A stretch of DNA of 61,334 bases. It comes from Isosphaeraceae bacterium (lineage in GTDB: Bacteria > Planctomycetota > Planctomycetia > Isosphaerales > Isosphaeraceae). Positions within the stretch are counted from its first letter, which is position 1. Each line of letters opens with the position of its first letter. The stretch spans positions 1 to 61,334 of the forward strand of contig JAJPJC010000303.1 in assembly GCA_021324445.1 (NCBI GenBank), written 5' to 3'. The notes under the pieces are model-generated. The model saw only the letters and a program-made list of their open reading frames with translations. It did no database searches and was not told where the DNA came from. A program made the position numbers and the translations under genes. This document shows, piece after piece, positions 41,100-50,638 of the stretch.

Positions 41100-41474
41100 T
41101 CAGCGGAACGAACCCATGAAATCCATGACATCATCCATGGTCGAGTGGCCAACGGGCGAGACACCCCCGAACGGGGCGTGGACACCAGAGTAGGGGGTAG
41201 AGGCCGCGACCCCGATGGTGCCGCCATAGCCAAAGGAACCTCCGTAGAATGGGTCGTAGCCCCAGTAGGGGTAGTAGCCGCCCCAGGTCCAGCCGTAGCC
41301 GCCGGAATAGGGGTGATGACCGTGATGGGTAAAGGACCCGGAGCCTCCCGGGCCCGCGTGGCCGCCGCCATGTCCGGACCCGGCATGGGCCAGGGACGCG
41401 GGGAGCAGCCAGGCCGCCACGGCCAGAGTCAAGGTCCACGCCAGCTTCCGGATGCCCTGTCGAACGGATTTCAT
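41100..41474 (-). CDS. Secreted Gly/Tyr/His-rich protein
   Basis: Starting at 41474 with AGGAGG 8-14 bases upstream, the 124-residue protein has a signal peptide (RKLAWTLTLAVAAWLLPASL ending at AHA). The mature part is low-complexity: HAGSGHGGGHAGPGGSG, then FTHHGHHPYSGGYGWTWGGY with many Tyr/Trp/Gly residues, ending with STMDDVMDFMGSF. It could be an envelope component or metal-binding protein. No family recognised. Confidence 0.65.
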   Translation of the reverse strand: MKSVRQGIRKLAWTLTLAVAAWLLPASLAHAGSGHGGGHAGPGGSGSFTHHGHHPYSGGYGWTWGGYYPYWGYDPFYGGSFGYGGTIGVAASTPYSGVHAPFGGVSPVGHSTMDDVMDFMGSFR

Positions 41475-41660
41475 CGTCGCGCTCCTCCTGGTGGGACAGT
41501 CAGGTTGGAACGCCCTTGGGCCTCTCCTAGAAAGTCCTGCGGAAAACGTCGATCGGTCCCTTCATCGTTTGATCGAGCGTTCTCCGCGAGGACCACCGCG
41601 CAGCCCGCTTCCAGGAATCCGCAGACCGAGACGGCACCACACCCGGTCGCTCCGGCTGGA

Positions 41661-42140
41661 TCATCGCTCCGCCTGCAAGTGCGCCTCGACGAACCAGAGC
41701 CACTTGTCGATGCCGCGCGAGACCTCGGTGAAGATATCGGCGGTGTCGCGATCGCCGAGCTTGTCGGCCTCGTCGATCGCCTTCCGCGCGGACTGGCCGA
41801 ACGCCGCCAGGGCCGATGAGAGGGCCTCGACGTGGCTGCGCCCATCCACCGCCGCCGGATACTCCGCCAGCGCGCTGCGACGGGCCACCATCCGGGCGGT
41901 TCCTTCCGCCACGCCGCCGAGCTGGACAACCCGCTCGGCGATCTCGTCCACATAGTCCTCCACGGCCTCGTTGACCTTGTCGAACAGCTCGTGCAGGGCG
42001 ATGAAACTCGGCCCTTTGACGTTCCAGTGGGCCTGCTTGGTCTGCGTCTGGAGATCGATGCAGTCCGCCAGGCGCTCGTTGAGGAGCTGGACCACCTTGT
42101 GGCGGACTCCCTCCGGCAGATCGTTCTTCGTCTGGAACAT
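41661..42140 (-). CDS. dps: Dps family DNA-protecting ferritin-like protein
   Basis: From ATG 42140 with AGGAG upstream, the 159-residue protein is a normal-size Dps. The helices carry the family signature KQAHWNVKGPSFIALHELF, then DKVNEAVEDYVDEIAERVV with the inter-subunit ferroxidase ligands (His, Asp, Glu), and the C-terminal WLWFVEAHLQ. Dps forms a 12-mer shell that oxidises iron with hydrogen peroxide and can coat DNA in stress. No Lys-rich N-terminal extension for DNA binding is seen, so its main role may be iron/peroxide control. It lies close to a MITE. Confidence 0.92.
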   Translation of the reverse strand: MFQTKNDLPEGVRHKVVQLLNERLADCIDLQTQTKQAHWNVKGPSFIALHELFDKVNEAVEDYVDEIAERVVQLGGVAEGTARMVARRSALAEYPAAVDGRSHVEALSSALAAFGQSARKAIDEADKLGDRDTADIFTEVSRGIDKWLWFVEAHLQAER

Positions 42141-42269
42141 GATCAGTCTCCTGATGGACTCGAGAAGAGGCACGGTTCGCGGCCGGGGCGGACTCGGCTC
42201 CCCACGGTCCGGCGACCGTGCGAGCCGGCCAACCTCGAGGAACTGGGCCGTGCCTGCCGTCGTTATCCT

Positions 42270-42415
42270 ACTGAGCGTTGCGGAAAGACGTAAAGTTGTT
42301 CCATGGTGGTCGGGGGCCGGAGCCCCCCTCCTCCAGGCGGTTCGTGTCGGAGCCGGCTCCGGCCGGCGATCCCGGGCGCTGGGCCAGAATTTTACGTCTT
42401 GATGCGACGCTCAGT
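42270..42415. mobile_element. 146-bp MITE with IS630/Tc1-like TA duplications
   Basis: Terminal inverted repeats at 42271-42297 (ctgagcgttgcggaaagacg and on) and 42388-42414 match at 22 of 27 positions. Both ends are flanked by TA (42269-42270 and 42415-42416), the target duplication of the IS630/Tc1-mariner group. Between the arms are about 90 GC-rich bases with an internal hairpin (gggggccggagccccc near 42312) and no gene. It is non-autonomous and would need a transposase elsewhere. It lies between dps and a small membrane-protein gene. Confidence 0.75.
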
Positions 42416-42430
42416 AAGCGTGGTGGGCGC

Positions 42431-42634
42431 TCAGCCGGCCAGGGTCCAATCGGCCCTGTTGCAACCACCCTCGGACCGATGGGTCGCGCCCTGCGCGAAG
42501 AGCACTTCACCGCCGTGGTCCAGCGAGAGTCGCAAGGCGATCCCGTGGAGGGTTCCCAAAATCAGCTTCCACGCCGAGCCCAAGACGACCGGCGTCAGCG
42601 CGACCACGAAGGACCAGAACACGAGATCGACCAC
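42431..42634 (-). CDS. Small membrane protein
   Basis: A GTG at 42634 with a GGGAGG box gives a 67-residue protein with one long hydrophobic helix (VVDLVFWSFVVALTPVVLGS) and a second weaker one (AWKLILGTLHGIALRLSL), then a short polar tail that ends close to the MITE. No family. The start at GTG is supported only by the ribosome binding site. Confidence 0.5.
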   Translation of the reverse strand: MVDLVFWSFVVALTPVVLGSAWKLILGTLHGIALRLSLDHGGEVLFAQGATHRSEGGCNRADWTLAG

Positions 42635-42826
42635 AGTTCGCCTCCCTCTCTCTTGGATCGGAGAGCGACTCACCCACTCCGGGTGGCAGCGACCGGGGCC
42701 TCCGGTCCTCGCCCTCCAAAGAGGTCCTGCGGAAAAAGCCGGTGGATCCCGTCATCGCTGGGCTGGTGGGCCCAGATGGGATGCGGGATCGGCGACCCGC
42801 CGTCGGGTCTTCAGCGTCTTCCAGTG

Positions 42827-43783
42827 TCAATTCACGATGTTCGTCGGCTGGCCCGCCAGGAAATTGGCGACGTTGGCCACCGCCGTCTCCAGCAGGCGGC
42901 GCCGCGCCTCGACGGTGGCCCAGGCGATGTGTGGCGTCAACACGCAGTTCCGTGCCGTCAGCAGCGGGTTGTCCGGCGGGATTGGCTCGTGCGCGACCAC
43001 GTCGAGGCCGGCGCCGGCCAGGCGGCCTTCGTTGAGGGCCTCGGCCAGGTCCTCCTCGGCCACGAGCGGCCCCCGGGCCGTGTTGATCAGGTAGGCCGTC
43101 GGCTTCACCAGGTGCAACCGCTGGCGGTTGACCAGCCCGAGATTCTCCGGCGTCAGCGGGCAATGGAGGCTGATCACGTCGGCCCGGGCAAACAGCTCGT
43201 CCAGGGCCGCCCAGCCGAACGGCTGGTATGCCGGCGGGTTCACCGGGAACTGGTCGTGCGCCAGGACCCCCATACCGAAGGCGTGGGCCAGCTCACCCAC
43301 ACGCCGGCCGATGCGGCCGAAGCCGACCAGGCCCATCGTCTTGCCGGCCAGCTCGATCAGCGGCATCTTCCAGAAGGAGAAGGTGAGCGAACGGGACCAC
43401 TCCCCCCCGCGGACGGCCTCGGCATGCACGGCCACGTGGTTGCACAACTCCAGCAGCAGGGCAAAGGTGAACTGGGCGACCGAATGGGTCCCGTACTCGG
43501 GCACGTTGGCGACGGGGATGCCGCGGCGGCGGGCGGCCGCCACGTCCACCGGGTCGAAGCCGGTGGCCAGCAGGGCGATGAAGCGGAGTTCGGCCGCCTG
43601 GGCGATCACCTCCGCGCTGACAGGAGCCTTGTTCGTGATCAGGACCCCGGCCGTCCGCGCCCGCGCCATCACCTCTTCGGGACTGCTGCGGTCGTAGACC
43701 TCGACCTCGCCCAGCGCCCGCAGCCCGTCCCAGGCGTCCGCGCTCACACCCATGGTCGCGCCGTCCAGCACGATGATCTTCAT
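42827..43783 (-). CDS. D-2-hydroxyacid dehydrogenase (glycerate/glyoxylate reductase type)
   Basis: The 318-residue enzyme interconverts a D-2-hydroxyacid and a 2-keto acid with NAD(P)H. It has the NAD-binding motif GLVGFGRIGRRVGELAHAFG, the substrate loop LATGFDPVDV, and the catalytic Arg (TARGPLVAEEDLAEAL), Glu and His (LTPHIAWATVEARRRLL). The layout most resembles glycerate dehydrogenase/glyoxylate reductase (HprA-like). Start ATG 43783 reads MKIIVLDGATMG. It is divergent from the ECF sigma gene at 44091. The exact substrate cannot be told from sequence. Confidence 0.9.
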   Translation of the reverse strand: MKIIVLDGATMGVSADAWDGLRALGEVEVYDRSSPEEVMARARTAGVLITNKAPVSAEVIAQAAELRFIALLATGFDPVDVAAARRRGIPVANVPEYGTHSVAQFTFALLLELCNHVAVHAEAVRGGEWSRSLTFSFWKMPLIELAGKTMGLVGFGRIGRRVGELAHAFGMGVLAHDQFPVNPPAYQPFGWAALDELFARADVISLHCPLTPENLGLVNRQRLHLVKPTAYLINTARGPLVAEEDLAEALNEGRLAGAGLDVVAHEPIPPDNPLLTARNCVLTPHIAWATVEARRRLLETAVANVANFLAGQPTNIVN

Positions 43784-44090
43784 CGGCTCGTCCCTTCTTC
43801 CCTCAGATGCCCTCACAAACCACGCCGAGAGGCGACCGCGCAGTCAGCACGGTTCTCCGAGGGCCATTATAGTCATAGCCCCTGTCCACTTGCCGAGGAC
43901 ATGCGTCCTCCTACAATCCCTTCGAAAATGGTGCGAGCATCGGGGTGATTCCTCATCCAGAGGGCGTCACGTTCCGAGAGCATCGAGGTCGCCGACACGG
44001 GGCCTCGCCGGCCATCCGCTCCTTGCCGTCACACGGAATCTCGCGAAGAATGCCGGAACAGCCCTTCAGAGAATTCCTGACGGAGGGACG
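43784..44090. other. Divergent intergenic region
   Basis: No gene seen. It holds the ribosome binding site CGGAGGGA of the ECF sigma gene just before 44091 and should contain divergent promoters. No strong -35/-10 pair was visible. Confidence 0.35.
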
Positions 44091-44669
44091 ATGCAGGCCG
44101 AATCGCAGCGGGGACTGACGCTGATCCTGGGACAGGCCCGGGAGGGGGACGAGCGGGCCAGGAGTGAGCTCCTGGCGCGGGTCTATGATGAGTTGCGCCG
44201 GGTCGCCTCGGGCCTGATGCGACGGGAACGGCGCGACCACACCCTCTCGCCCACGGCGGTGGTCCACGAGGCCGTGATCCGGCTGCTGGGTGATGCGGTC
44301 TTCGACAAGGCACCCGACCGGAGCTACCTGTTCGCGGCCGCGGCGCGGGCGATGCGGGAGGTGCTGATTGACCACGCGCGGCGGCGGGCCGCCGACCGCC
44401 GCGGCGGGAGCCGGCGGCGCGTGCCGCTCGATGCGGTGGTGGACTACTTCGAGGGGCAGGGGCTGGACCTCGTCGCCGTCCACGAGGCCCTGGACCGGCT
44501 GGCCGAGCGCGACGAGCGCCAGGCCCAGGTCATGACCCTGCGCTACTTCGGCGGGATGACCGTCCCCGAGGTCGCCGCGGCGCTGGGGGTCTCGGTGGTG
44601 ACCGTGGAGCGGGACTGGCGGCTGGCGCGGGCCTGGCTCGTCGGCCAGCTCGGGGGGAGCGAGGGATGA
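44091..44669 (+). CDS. ECF sigma factor of the Ser/Thr-kinase-linked type
   Basis: This 192-residue sigma factor starts at ATG 44091 with CGGAGGGA upstream. Region 2 includes LLARVYDELRRVASGLMRRE and HTLSPTAVVHEAVIRLLG, then FAAAARAMREVLIDHARRRA. Region 4 has HEALDRLAERDERQAQVMTL, RYFGGMTVPEVAAALGVSVV and TVERDWRLARAWL. These features are those of the ECF group found next to Ser/Thr kinases in planctomycetes. It lies 6 bases before the kinase gene; phosphorylation of the sigma factor by the kinase is a reasonable but unproven model. Confidence 0.93.
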   Translation: MQAESQRGLTLILGQAREGDERARSELLARVYDELRRVASGLMRRERRDHTLSPTAVVHEAVIRLLGDAVFDKAPDRSYLFAAAARAMREVLIDHARRRAADRRGGSRRRVPLDAVVDYFEGQGLDLVAVHEALDRLAERDERQAQVMTLRYFGGMTVPEVAAALGVSVVTVERDWRLARAWLVGQLGGSEG

Positions 44670-44675
44670 GATGAG

Positions 44676-46565
44676 ATGATGCCCCAGCGCTGGCGGCAGA
44701 TCGGCGACCTGTTCGATGCCGCGGTCCGGCTCGAACCCACCCGGCGGCAGGCCTGGCTCCGCGAGGCCTGCGGCGACGACGACGACCTGCGCGCCGAGGT
44801 CGACCGCCTCCTGGCCCAGGACGAGCGGGCGGACCGGCAGAGGCTCTTGACGTCCCTCGGGCCGGTGGGCCCGCCTCCGGATGGGACGGCAAGCTGGTCC
44901 CCCCGCGCCGGAGTCGGCACCGCGCGCAGGCCCCGGCCGATCGCCTCGGTCGGGGAAACCTCGGTGGAGGACACCGGGGGCTTCACCCCCAGGGCGGCGA
45001 TCGCGCCGCAGACCGCGCGCCATCCGATCTGCGAGCCCCCGGCGCTGGTGCGGTCGCGGCTGCGCGAGCTGCCGATGATCTATATCCTGATGCTGGGGAT
45101 CGCACTCGTCTGGAAGCGCGCTGTGCTCGGGCAGGAGGACTTGACGCTCTATCAAGTCGACGTTTTGCTGATCTCATCCCTTGTGGGAATCATCGCCCTG
45201 CTCTGGAGCCAGTGGCCCATCCCGCTGGCCTGGCTCAAGGCCCTGGAGCTGGGGATGATCGGGATGATGGCGAGCCGGCTGGCCCTGGTCCAGTACCGGA
45301 TGATGCTCCTCTACTCGCGGCGCGACGACCGGATGATGGCGCAGTTGACGATGAAGAACGTCGTGCTGCTGACCGCCATCCTGATCCTCACCTACGGACT
45401 CTACGTCCCGAAGAGCTGGCGGCGGGCCGCGGTGGTGGTGGGGCCGCTGGCGCTGCTGCCCTTCGCGATCTTGATGGCCCTCGACCTGCGGTACCCCAGG
45501 GCGATGAGCTGGCTGTGGGAGGGGTGGATCCGGAGCGACACCCCGCGCATCCGCCTGTTCGGCTTCGACGCCATGATCCTGCTCATGCTGGCCGTCGGCT
45601 CGACCTTCGGGGCCCGGACGATGTCCCGGCTGCGCCGGCAGGTCGCCGAGGCCCGCCAGATCGGCCAGTATCGCCTGCGGCGGCGGCTCGGGGCCGGCGG
45701 GATGGGCGAGGTCTTCCTGGCCGAGCACCAGCTTCTGAAGCGCCCCTGCGCCGTCAAGCTGATCCGGCCGCATGACGCAACCGACCCGCGGGCCCTGGAG
45801 CGGTTCGAGCGCGAGGTCCGCCTCACCGCGACGCTCTCCCACCCGAATACGGTCGAGATCTACGACTACGGCCGGGCCGAGGACGGGTCCTACTACTACG
45901 TGATGGAATATCTGCCGGGCCTGAGCCTGGCCGAGCTGGTTGAACGCTACGGGCCGCTGCCGCCGGCGCGGGTGGTGTACCTGCTCCGCCAGGTCTGCGG
46001 GGCGCTGCGCGAGGCCCACGCGGCGGGCCTGATCCACCGCGACATCAAGCCCTCGAACATCATCGCCGCGCGGCGCGGGGGGATCGACGACGTGGCCAAG
46101 CTGCTCGACTTCGGGCTGGTCCGGCCCTCGGCAACCGCCCGGGTGGCCCAGGTCAGCGGGGAGGGCCAGATCGTCGGCACACCGCTGTTCATGTCGCCGG
46201 AACAGGCGCGGGGCACCTCGAAGGTGGACGAGCGGAGCGACATCTACTCGCTGGGGGCGGTGGCCTACTACCTGTTGACCGGTCGCCCGCCGTTCGAAGG
46301 CGAGGACGGGCTCACGGTGCTGATCGCGCACGCCCGCGACCCGGTGGTGCCGCCATCGGAGATCCGCGCCGGCATCCCCAGGGACCTGGAACGCGTCGTC
46401 TTGATCTGCCTGGCCAAGGACGCGGCCGAACGGTACCCTGATGCCGCGAGCCTGGAGCGCGCCCTGGGCGCCTGCGCCTGCGCGGGGAACTGGGACGAGG
46501 ATCAGGCCGCCGGGTGGTGGCGGAACTACGGCCGCGCCCGGGCGACGCGCGCGACGGTCAGCTAA
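44676..46565 (+). CDS. Membrane Ser/Thr protein kinase with C-terminal kinase domain
   Basis: The 629-residue protein starts MMPQRWRQIGDLFDAAVRLE, the N-terminal module common to ECF-linked kinases. Unlike most such kinases, a membrane region of about six helices (residues 130-315; for example LPMIYILMLGIALVWKRAVL and VVLLTAILILTYGLYV) comes before the kinase domain at about 330-610. The kinase motifs are intact: LGAGGMGEVFLAEHQ, CAVKLI, HRDIKPSN near 454, DFG near 478 (LLDFGLV), SPEQARG. No WD40 or TPR domain follows. The paired sigma factor gene lies 6 bases upstream. Confidence 0.92.
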   Translation: MMPQRWRQIGDLFDAAVRLEPTRRQAWLREACGDDDDLRAEVDRLLAQDERADRQRLLTSLGPVGPPPDGTASWSPRAGVGTARRPRPIASVGETSVEDTGGFTPRAAIAPQTARHPICEPPALVRSRLRELPMIYILMLGIALVWKRAVLGQEDLTLYQVDVLLISSLVGIIALLWSQWPIPLAWLKALELGMIGMMASRLALVQYRMMLLYSRRDDRMMAQLTMKNVVLLTAILILTYGLYVPKSWRRAAVVVGPLALLPFAILMALDLRYPRAMSWLWEGWIRSDTPRIRLFGFDAMILLMLAVGSTFGARTMSRLRRQVAEARQIGQYRLRRRLGAGGMGEVFLAEHQLLKRPCAVKLIRPHDATDPRALERFEREVRLTATLSHPNTVEIYDYGRAEDGSYYYVMEYLPGLSLAELVERYGPLPPARVVYLLRQVCGALREAHAAGLIHRDIKPSNIIAARRGGIDDVAKLLDFGLVRPSATARVAQVSGEGQIVGTPLFMSPEQARGTSKVDERSDIYSLGAVAYYLLTGRPPFEGEDGLTVLIAHARDPVVPPSEIRAGIPRDLERVVLICLAKDAAERYPDAASLERALGACACAGNWDEDQAAGWWRNYGRARATRATVS

Positions 46566-46651
46566 TCGTCATCGACCCGGACGACTGCTCGGAATCTGCG
46601 CGATGGACACCCGACCGGTATCACACACGCATGAGGAACCGGAGGCAGCTC

Positions 46652-46927
46652 ATGGCATCGACCAAACGCCGCTACGACAAAGAAGAGTTTGCCCGCCGTG
46701 GCGATGAGGTTTATGAAATGCAGGTCCGTCCGCACCTGAGGGGCGACGACCAGGGCAAGTTCGCAGCCGTCGACATCGAGAGCGGCGCGTATGAGATCGA
46801 TGAGGATGAACTGGAGGCGTGTGACAAGCTGAGTGCTCGCGTTCCCGATGCTCAGATCGGGTTGGTCAGGGTCGGCTCGCGTTACGTGCATCGGTTCGGT
46901 GGTCGAGAAGAGCGAGGAATGTCATGA
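46652..46927 (+). CDS. Small hypothetical protein paired with an aspartic protease
   Basis: Starting at ATG 46652 with GGAGG upstream, the 91-residue protein reads RYDKEEFARRGDEVYEMQVR, then GKFAAVDIESGAYEIDEDEL and VPDAQIGLVRVGSRYVHRFG. Small proteins of this kind are commonly encoded immediately before clan AA aspartic protease genes and may be a partner. The stop overlaps the next start by ATGA. Function unknown. Confidence 0.75.
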   Translation: MASTKRRYDKEEFARRGDEVYEMQVRPHLRGDDQGKFAAVDIESGAYEIDEDELEACDKLSARVPDAQIGLVRVGSRYVHRFGGREERGMS

Positions 46928-47300
46928 TCACCGGTGTGGTTCGGGCGCGCGAAGGCCACATTCGCCTGAAGCTTCGCGGACCCCGAAGACGGGAGCGGGA
47001 ACTCGAAGCGGGATCGATACGGGTTTTACGGCGTCGCTCTCTTTGCCGCCCTCCTTGGTCGCATCGCTCGGCCTACCTTGGAAGAGCTTCGGCCGAGGCA
47101 TCCTTGCTGACGGCAGCGCGTGCCTCTTCGACGTGTATGTCGCCAAGGTCCTCTGGGACGGCAAAAAACGCCGTGTCCTCGTTGACGAGGCCGACACAGA
47201 CCCACTCGTCGGCATGGCACTCTTGAGCGGGTACGAATCGACTATGCAAGTCCGATCCCGCGGCAAAGTCACCATCCAACGCCTGCCCCGGAGGTCAAGG
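46924..47300 (+). pseudogene. Clan AA (retroviral-type) aspartic protease, frameshifted
   Basis: The gene begins MITGVVRAREGHIRLKLRGP in the first frame. The catalytic motif appears one frame lower: SGIDTGFTASLSLPP, then LADGSACLFDVYVAKVLWDG and DEADTDPLVGMALLSGY. The DTG is the active-site triad and VGMALL is the second conserved element. A one-base loss near 47010-47020 (gcgggatcgat) links the frames. Either the gene is inactivated or this is a sequencing error. It is coupled to the upstream small gene, so the pair was once intact. Such proteins have unclear cellular roles. Confidence 0.8.
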
Positions 47301-47308
47301 AGACACCG

Positions 47309-50300
47309 ATGTTCCCACTTCCCTCGTTCCGTAGGCTCCCCACGCGTTCCTCAGCGCAGCCGTTCAGCCCGCGGACGGTGGAAAAGACCTCGCGGCTGCG
47401 CGGCGCCACGGCCACGGAGAGTATCTGCCCGTACTGCGCCGTGGGCTGCGGGCAGATCATCTACACCAAGGCGGGCCGGATCATCGACATCGAGGGCGAT
47501 CCGCGCAGTCCCATCAACGAGGGGACCCTCTGCCCCAAGGGTGCCGATGCCTTGCAGCTCGCGGTCAATCCGCACCGCGTGACCCGGGTGCTCTACCGGG
47601 CGCCCCACTCCGACCGTTGGGAAACCCGCTCGCTGGATTGGGCCCTGGACCAGATCGCGCGCCGCGTCCAGGCCGCGCGCGACGCCGAGCTCGCGGCGCG
47701 GGACGGCCAGGGACGGCCTGTGACCGCGGTGCGGAGCATCGGGACGCTCGGGGGTGCCACCATGGACATCGAGGAAAACTACCTCATCAAGAAGCTGTTC
47801 GCCGGCGGCCTGGGCGTCCTGGCGATCGAGAATCAGGCGCGGATCTGACACTCCGCCTCGGTGCCCGGTCTGGGCGCCTCGTTCGGCCGCGGCGCGGCCA
47901 CCATGTACCAGCAGGATCTGGCCAACAGCGACTGCATTCTGTTCATGGGCTCGAACATGGCCGAGGCGCACCCGGTCGGCTTCCGTTGGCCCATGAAGGC
48001 CAAGGAGAAAGGCGCCACGCTCATCCATGTCGATCCGCGGTTCACGCGCACCTCGGCGCTGTGCGATGTCTTCGTCGCCATCCGCGCCGGGACCGACATC
48101 GCGTTTCTCGGCGGACTGATCAACTACGTCTTGACTCATGACCGTTGGTTCCATGACTACGTCGTGGCCTATACCAACGCCGCGACCATCATCCAGGAGG
48201 GATTCCAGGACACCGAGGACCTTTCCGGCCTGTTCAGCGGCTACGACCCGGAATCCCGCAGGTATGATGCCCGGAAAGGCCATTGGGGCTACCAGGGCGC
48301 CACCAGCGGCGCGGGCAATGAAGAGCGGGCGGAGGAATCGTCGCCGGAGGGCGCGGCGACGAAGGGCGAGCCGGGCGTCCACGGCCACGCCCTCATGGGT
48401 GGGGCGGCCGCGCACCCGGCGCCGCGCGCCGAGATGACCGACGCGCCGGCCGGTCAGCCGCCGCGCGACCCGACCTTGCAGCACCCGCGCTGCGTCATGC
48501 AGATCCTGCGGCGCCACTTTCAACGATACACCCCGGAGATGGTCTCCCAGGTCTGCGGCTGCGCGCCCGAAGAGGTCGAGCGGGTGGCCGAGCTGCTCTG
48601 CGCCCACTCCGGCCGCGACCAGACCAGCGCTATCGTCTACGCCGTGGGGTGGACTCAGCACAGCACGGGCGTGCAGGTCATCCGCACGGCCGGCATCCTT
48701 CAGCTCTTACTGGGTAACGTGGGCCGCCCCGGCGGCGGCATCATGGCCATGCGCGGCCACGCCAGCATCCAGGGTTCGACCGACGTCCCGACGCTGTATG
48801 ACCTCTTGCCCGGCTACCTGCCGCAGCCGACCGCCAACCCGGGGCATGACACGCTCGACGCCTACGTCGCCCATGAGGGCCTGCCCACGGGCTACTGGTC
48901 CAACTTCCGCAAGTTCCTCGTCAGCCTGCTCAAGGCGTGGTATGGCGACGCGGCCGGCGCCGCCAACGACTACGGCTTCCACTGGCTGCCGCGGGTCGAC
49001 GGCGACTACTCCCAACTGCTGACCTTCGACCGCATGTCCCGCGGCGAGATGACAGGCTACTTCCTCTTCGGCCAGAACCCCGGCGGCGGCGGGCCCAACG
49101 CCCGGCTGCACCGCGCCGGCCTGCGCCACCTCGACTGGCTGGTCGTGCTCGACACCTTCGAGACCGAGAGCGCGGTCTTCTGGAAGAACGACCCCCAGGG
49201 ACCACCTCCCGGTGAGATCCCGACCGAAGTCTTCTTCATCCCGGTGGCCGCCAGCCCCGAGAAGGACGGGACGCTGACCAACACCCAGCGCCTGCTCCAG
49301 TGGCACAATCAGGCGATCGATCCCCCGCACGACTGCCGGTCCGACGCGTGGTTCGTCTACAACCTCGGCAAGCGGCTGCGCCATCTGTACGCCGGATCGA
49401 CCGATCCCCGAGACGAGCCGCTCCTGCGGCTCACCTGGGATTACGAGCCCGACCAGCCCCGCCGCCTGCCCGACGGATCGCTCAGCCGCATCGAGGACGA
49501 GCCGGATGTCGAGAAGATCCTGATGGAGATCAACGGCCACAAGCTGGATGAGCTCGACGCGCGCACGGGTCGGCCCCGGCTGGTCCGCGGCTTCTCGGAG
49601 CTGAAGGACGACGGGACGACATCCTGTGGCTGCTGGATCTACAGCGGTGTCTACCCCGAGCCCGGCCGCAATCGGGCGCGGGAGCGGACGCTCACCGACA
49701 ACCCGCTCCAGCCGGAGTGGGGCTTCGCCTGGCCGCACAACCGGCGGGTGCTCTACAACCGGGCCTCGGCCGATCCCCAGGGCCGGCCCTGGTCGGAGCG
49801 GAAGCAGCTCATCTGGTGGGACAACACCCAGCGCCGTTGGATCGGCTGGGATGAGCCCGACTTCGAGCCGGAGAAGCCGCCGGACTACCGACCGGCCGCC
49901 GGTGCGCGCGGAATGGCCGCCATCGCCGGCGACCAGCCGTTCATCATGAAGCCCGACGGACTCGGCTGGCTCTATGCCCCGGGTGCCCTCAAGGATGGGC
50001 CGCTGCCGGCCCACTATGAGCCGGTCGAGTCTCCGGTCGGCAACCTGTTCTATCCCAGGCAGACCTGCAACCCGGTCGTGCGCATCCTCGAGGGTCCGCT
50101 CAATCCCGTGGCCCAGGCGCCCACGGACGAGTTCCCGGTGGTCGCCTGCACCTTCCGGCTCACCGAGCACTACCTGAGCGGGCCGATGAGCCGGTTCAAT
50201 AGCTGGCTCAACGAATTGCAGCCCGAGATGTTCGTCGAGCTGAGCCCCGAGCTGGCGGCCGAGCGCGGGATTGTGCACGGCGGCTGGCTGACCGTCGCCA

Positions 50301-50638
50301 CGGCGCGGGGCCGGATCCAGGCCCGCGCGATGGTGACGCGGCGCGCCCAGACGCTGGTGGTCGCCGGACGCACCATCCACCAGGTCGGCCTCCCGATCCA
50401 CTGGGGCTTCGCCGGCGAGACGGTCGGTGGGATCGCCAACGACCTGACCGCGCTGCTGGCCGAACCGAACGCGAGCATTCACGAGGGCAAGGTGTTCGTC
50501 TGCCAGGTCCAGGCCGGTAGGATGGCCGGCGCAATACCCCAGCCAACCGTACCGCCGGGACCCTGGCCGTCGCGTGATCCGATTCCCGACACGCCGCCCG
50601 CCGCGCAGCCGGAGGGGAGGTTCGGTGATGGCTCTTGA
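47309..50638 (+). CDS. fdnG: Formate dehydrogenase catalytic subunit, selenocysteine-containing
   Basis: One 1109-residue protein is encoded if TGA 47846-47848 is read as selenocysteine 180. Before it come the [4Fe-4S] motif CPYCAVGCG near residue 40 and CPKG, and the FDH active-site lead-in ENQARI. After it come HSASVPGLGASFGRGA and AEAHPVGFRWP, as in FdnG, where Sec is followed by His. The C-terminal molybdopterin-binding part includes FRLTEHYLSGPMSR and GIANDLTALLAEPN. No hydrophobic Tat signal is evident at the N-terminus, unlike FdnG. It oxidises formate to CO2 with a Mo/W-bis-MGD cofactor and passes electrons to the adjacent iron-sulfur and NrfD subunits. AAGGAG precedes the ATG. Confidence 0.95.
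47846..47880 (+). promoter_or_regulatory. Selenocysteine codon and SECIS hairpin
   Basis: UGA at 47846-47848 is followed by the hairpin 47861-47877, gtgccc-ggtct-gggcgc. Its six-pair stem includes one U-G pair and its apical loop is GGUCU. In the Escherichia coli fdhF SECIS the same GGUCU loop begins 22 bases from the U of UGA, and here it begins at 47867, also the 22nd base. The spacing match is strong evidence that SelB directs Sec insertion. selA, selB and selC are not in this window. Confidence 0.9.

Noticed and set aside
47309..47848. Separate 179-residue molybdopterin oxidoreductase fragment, or a nonsense mutation
   Set aside because: The downstream frame continues without shift, the flanking residues match the Sec site of FDH, and the SECIS loop sits at the expected distance, so the TGA is read as Sec.
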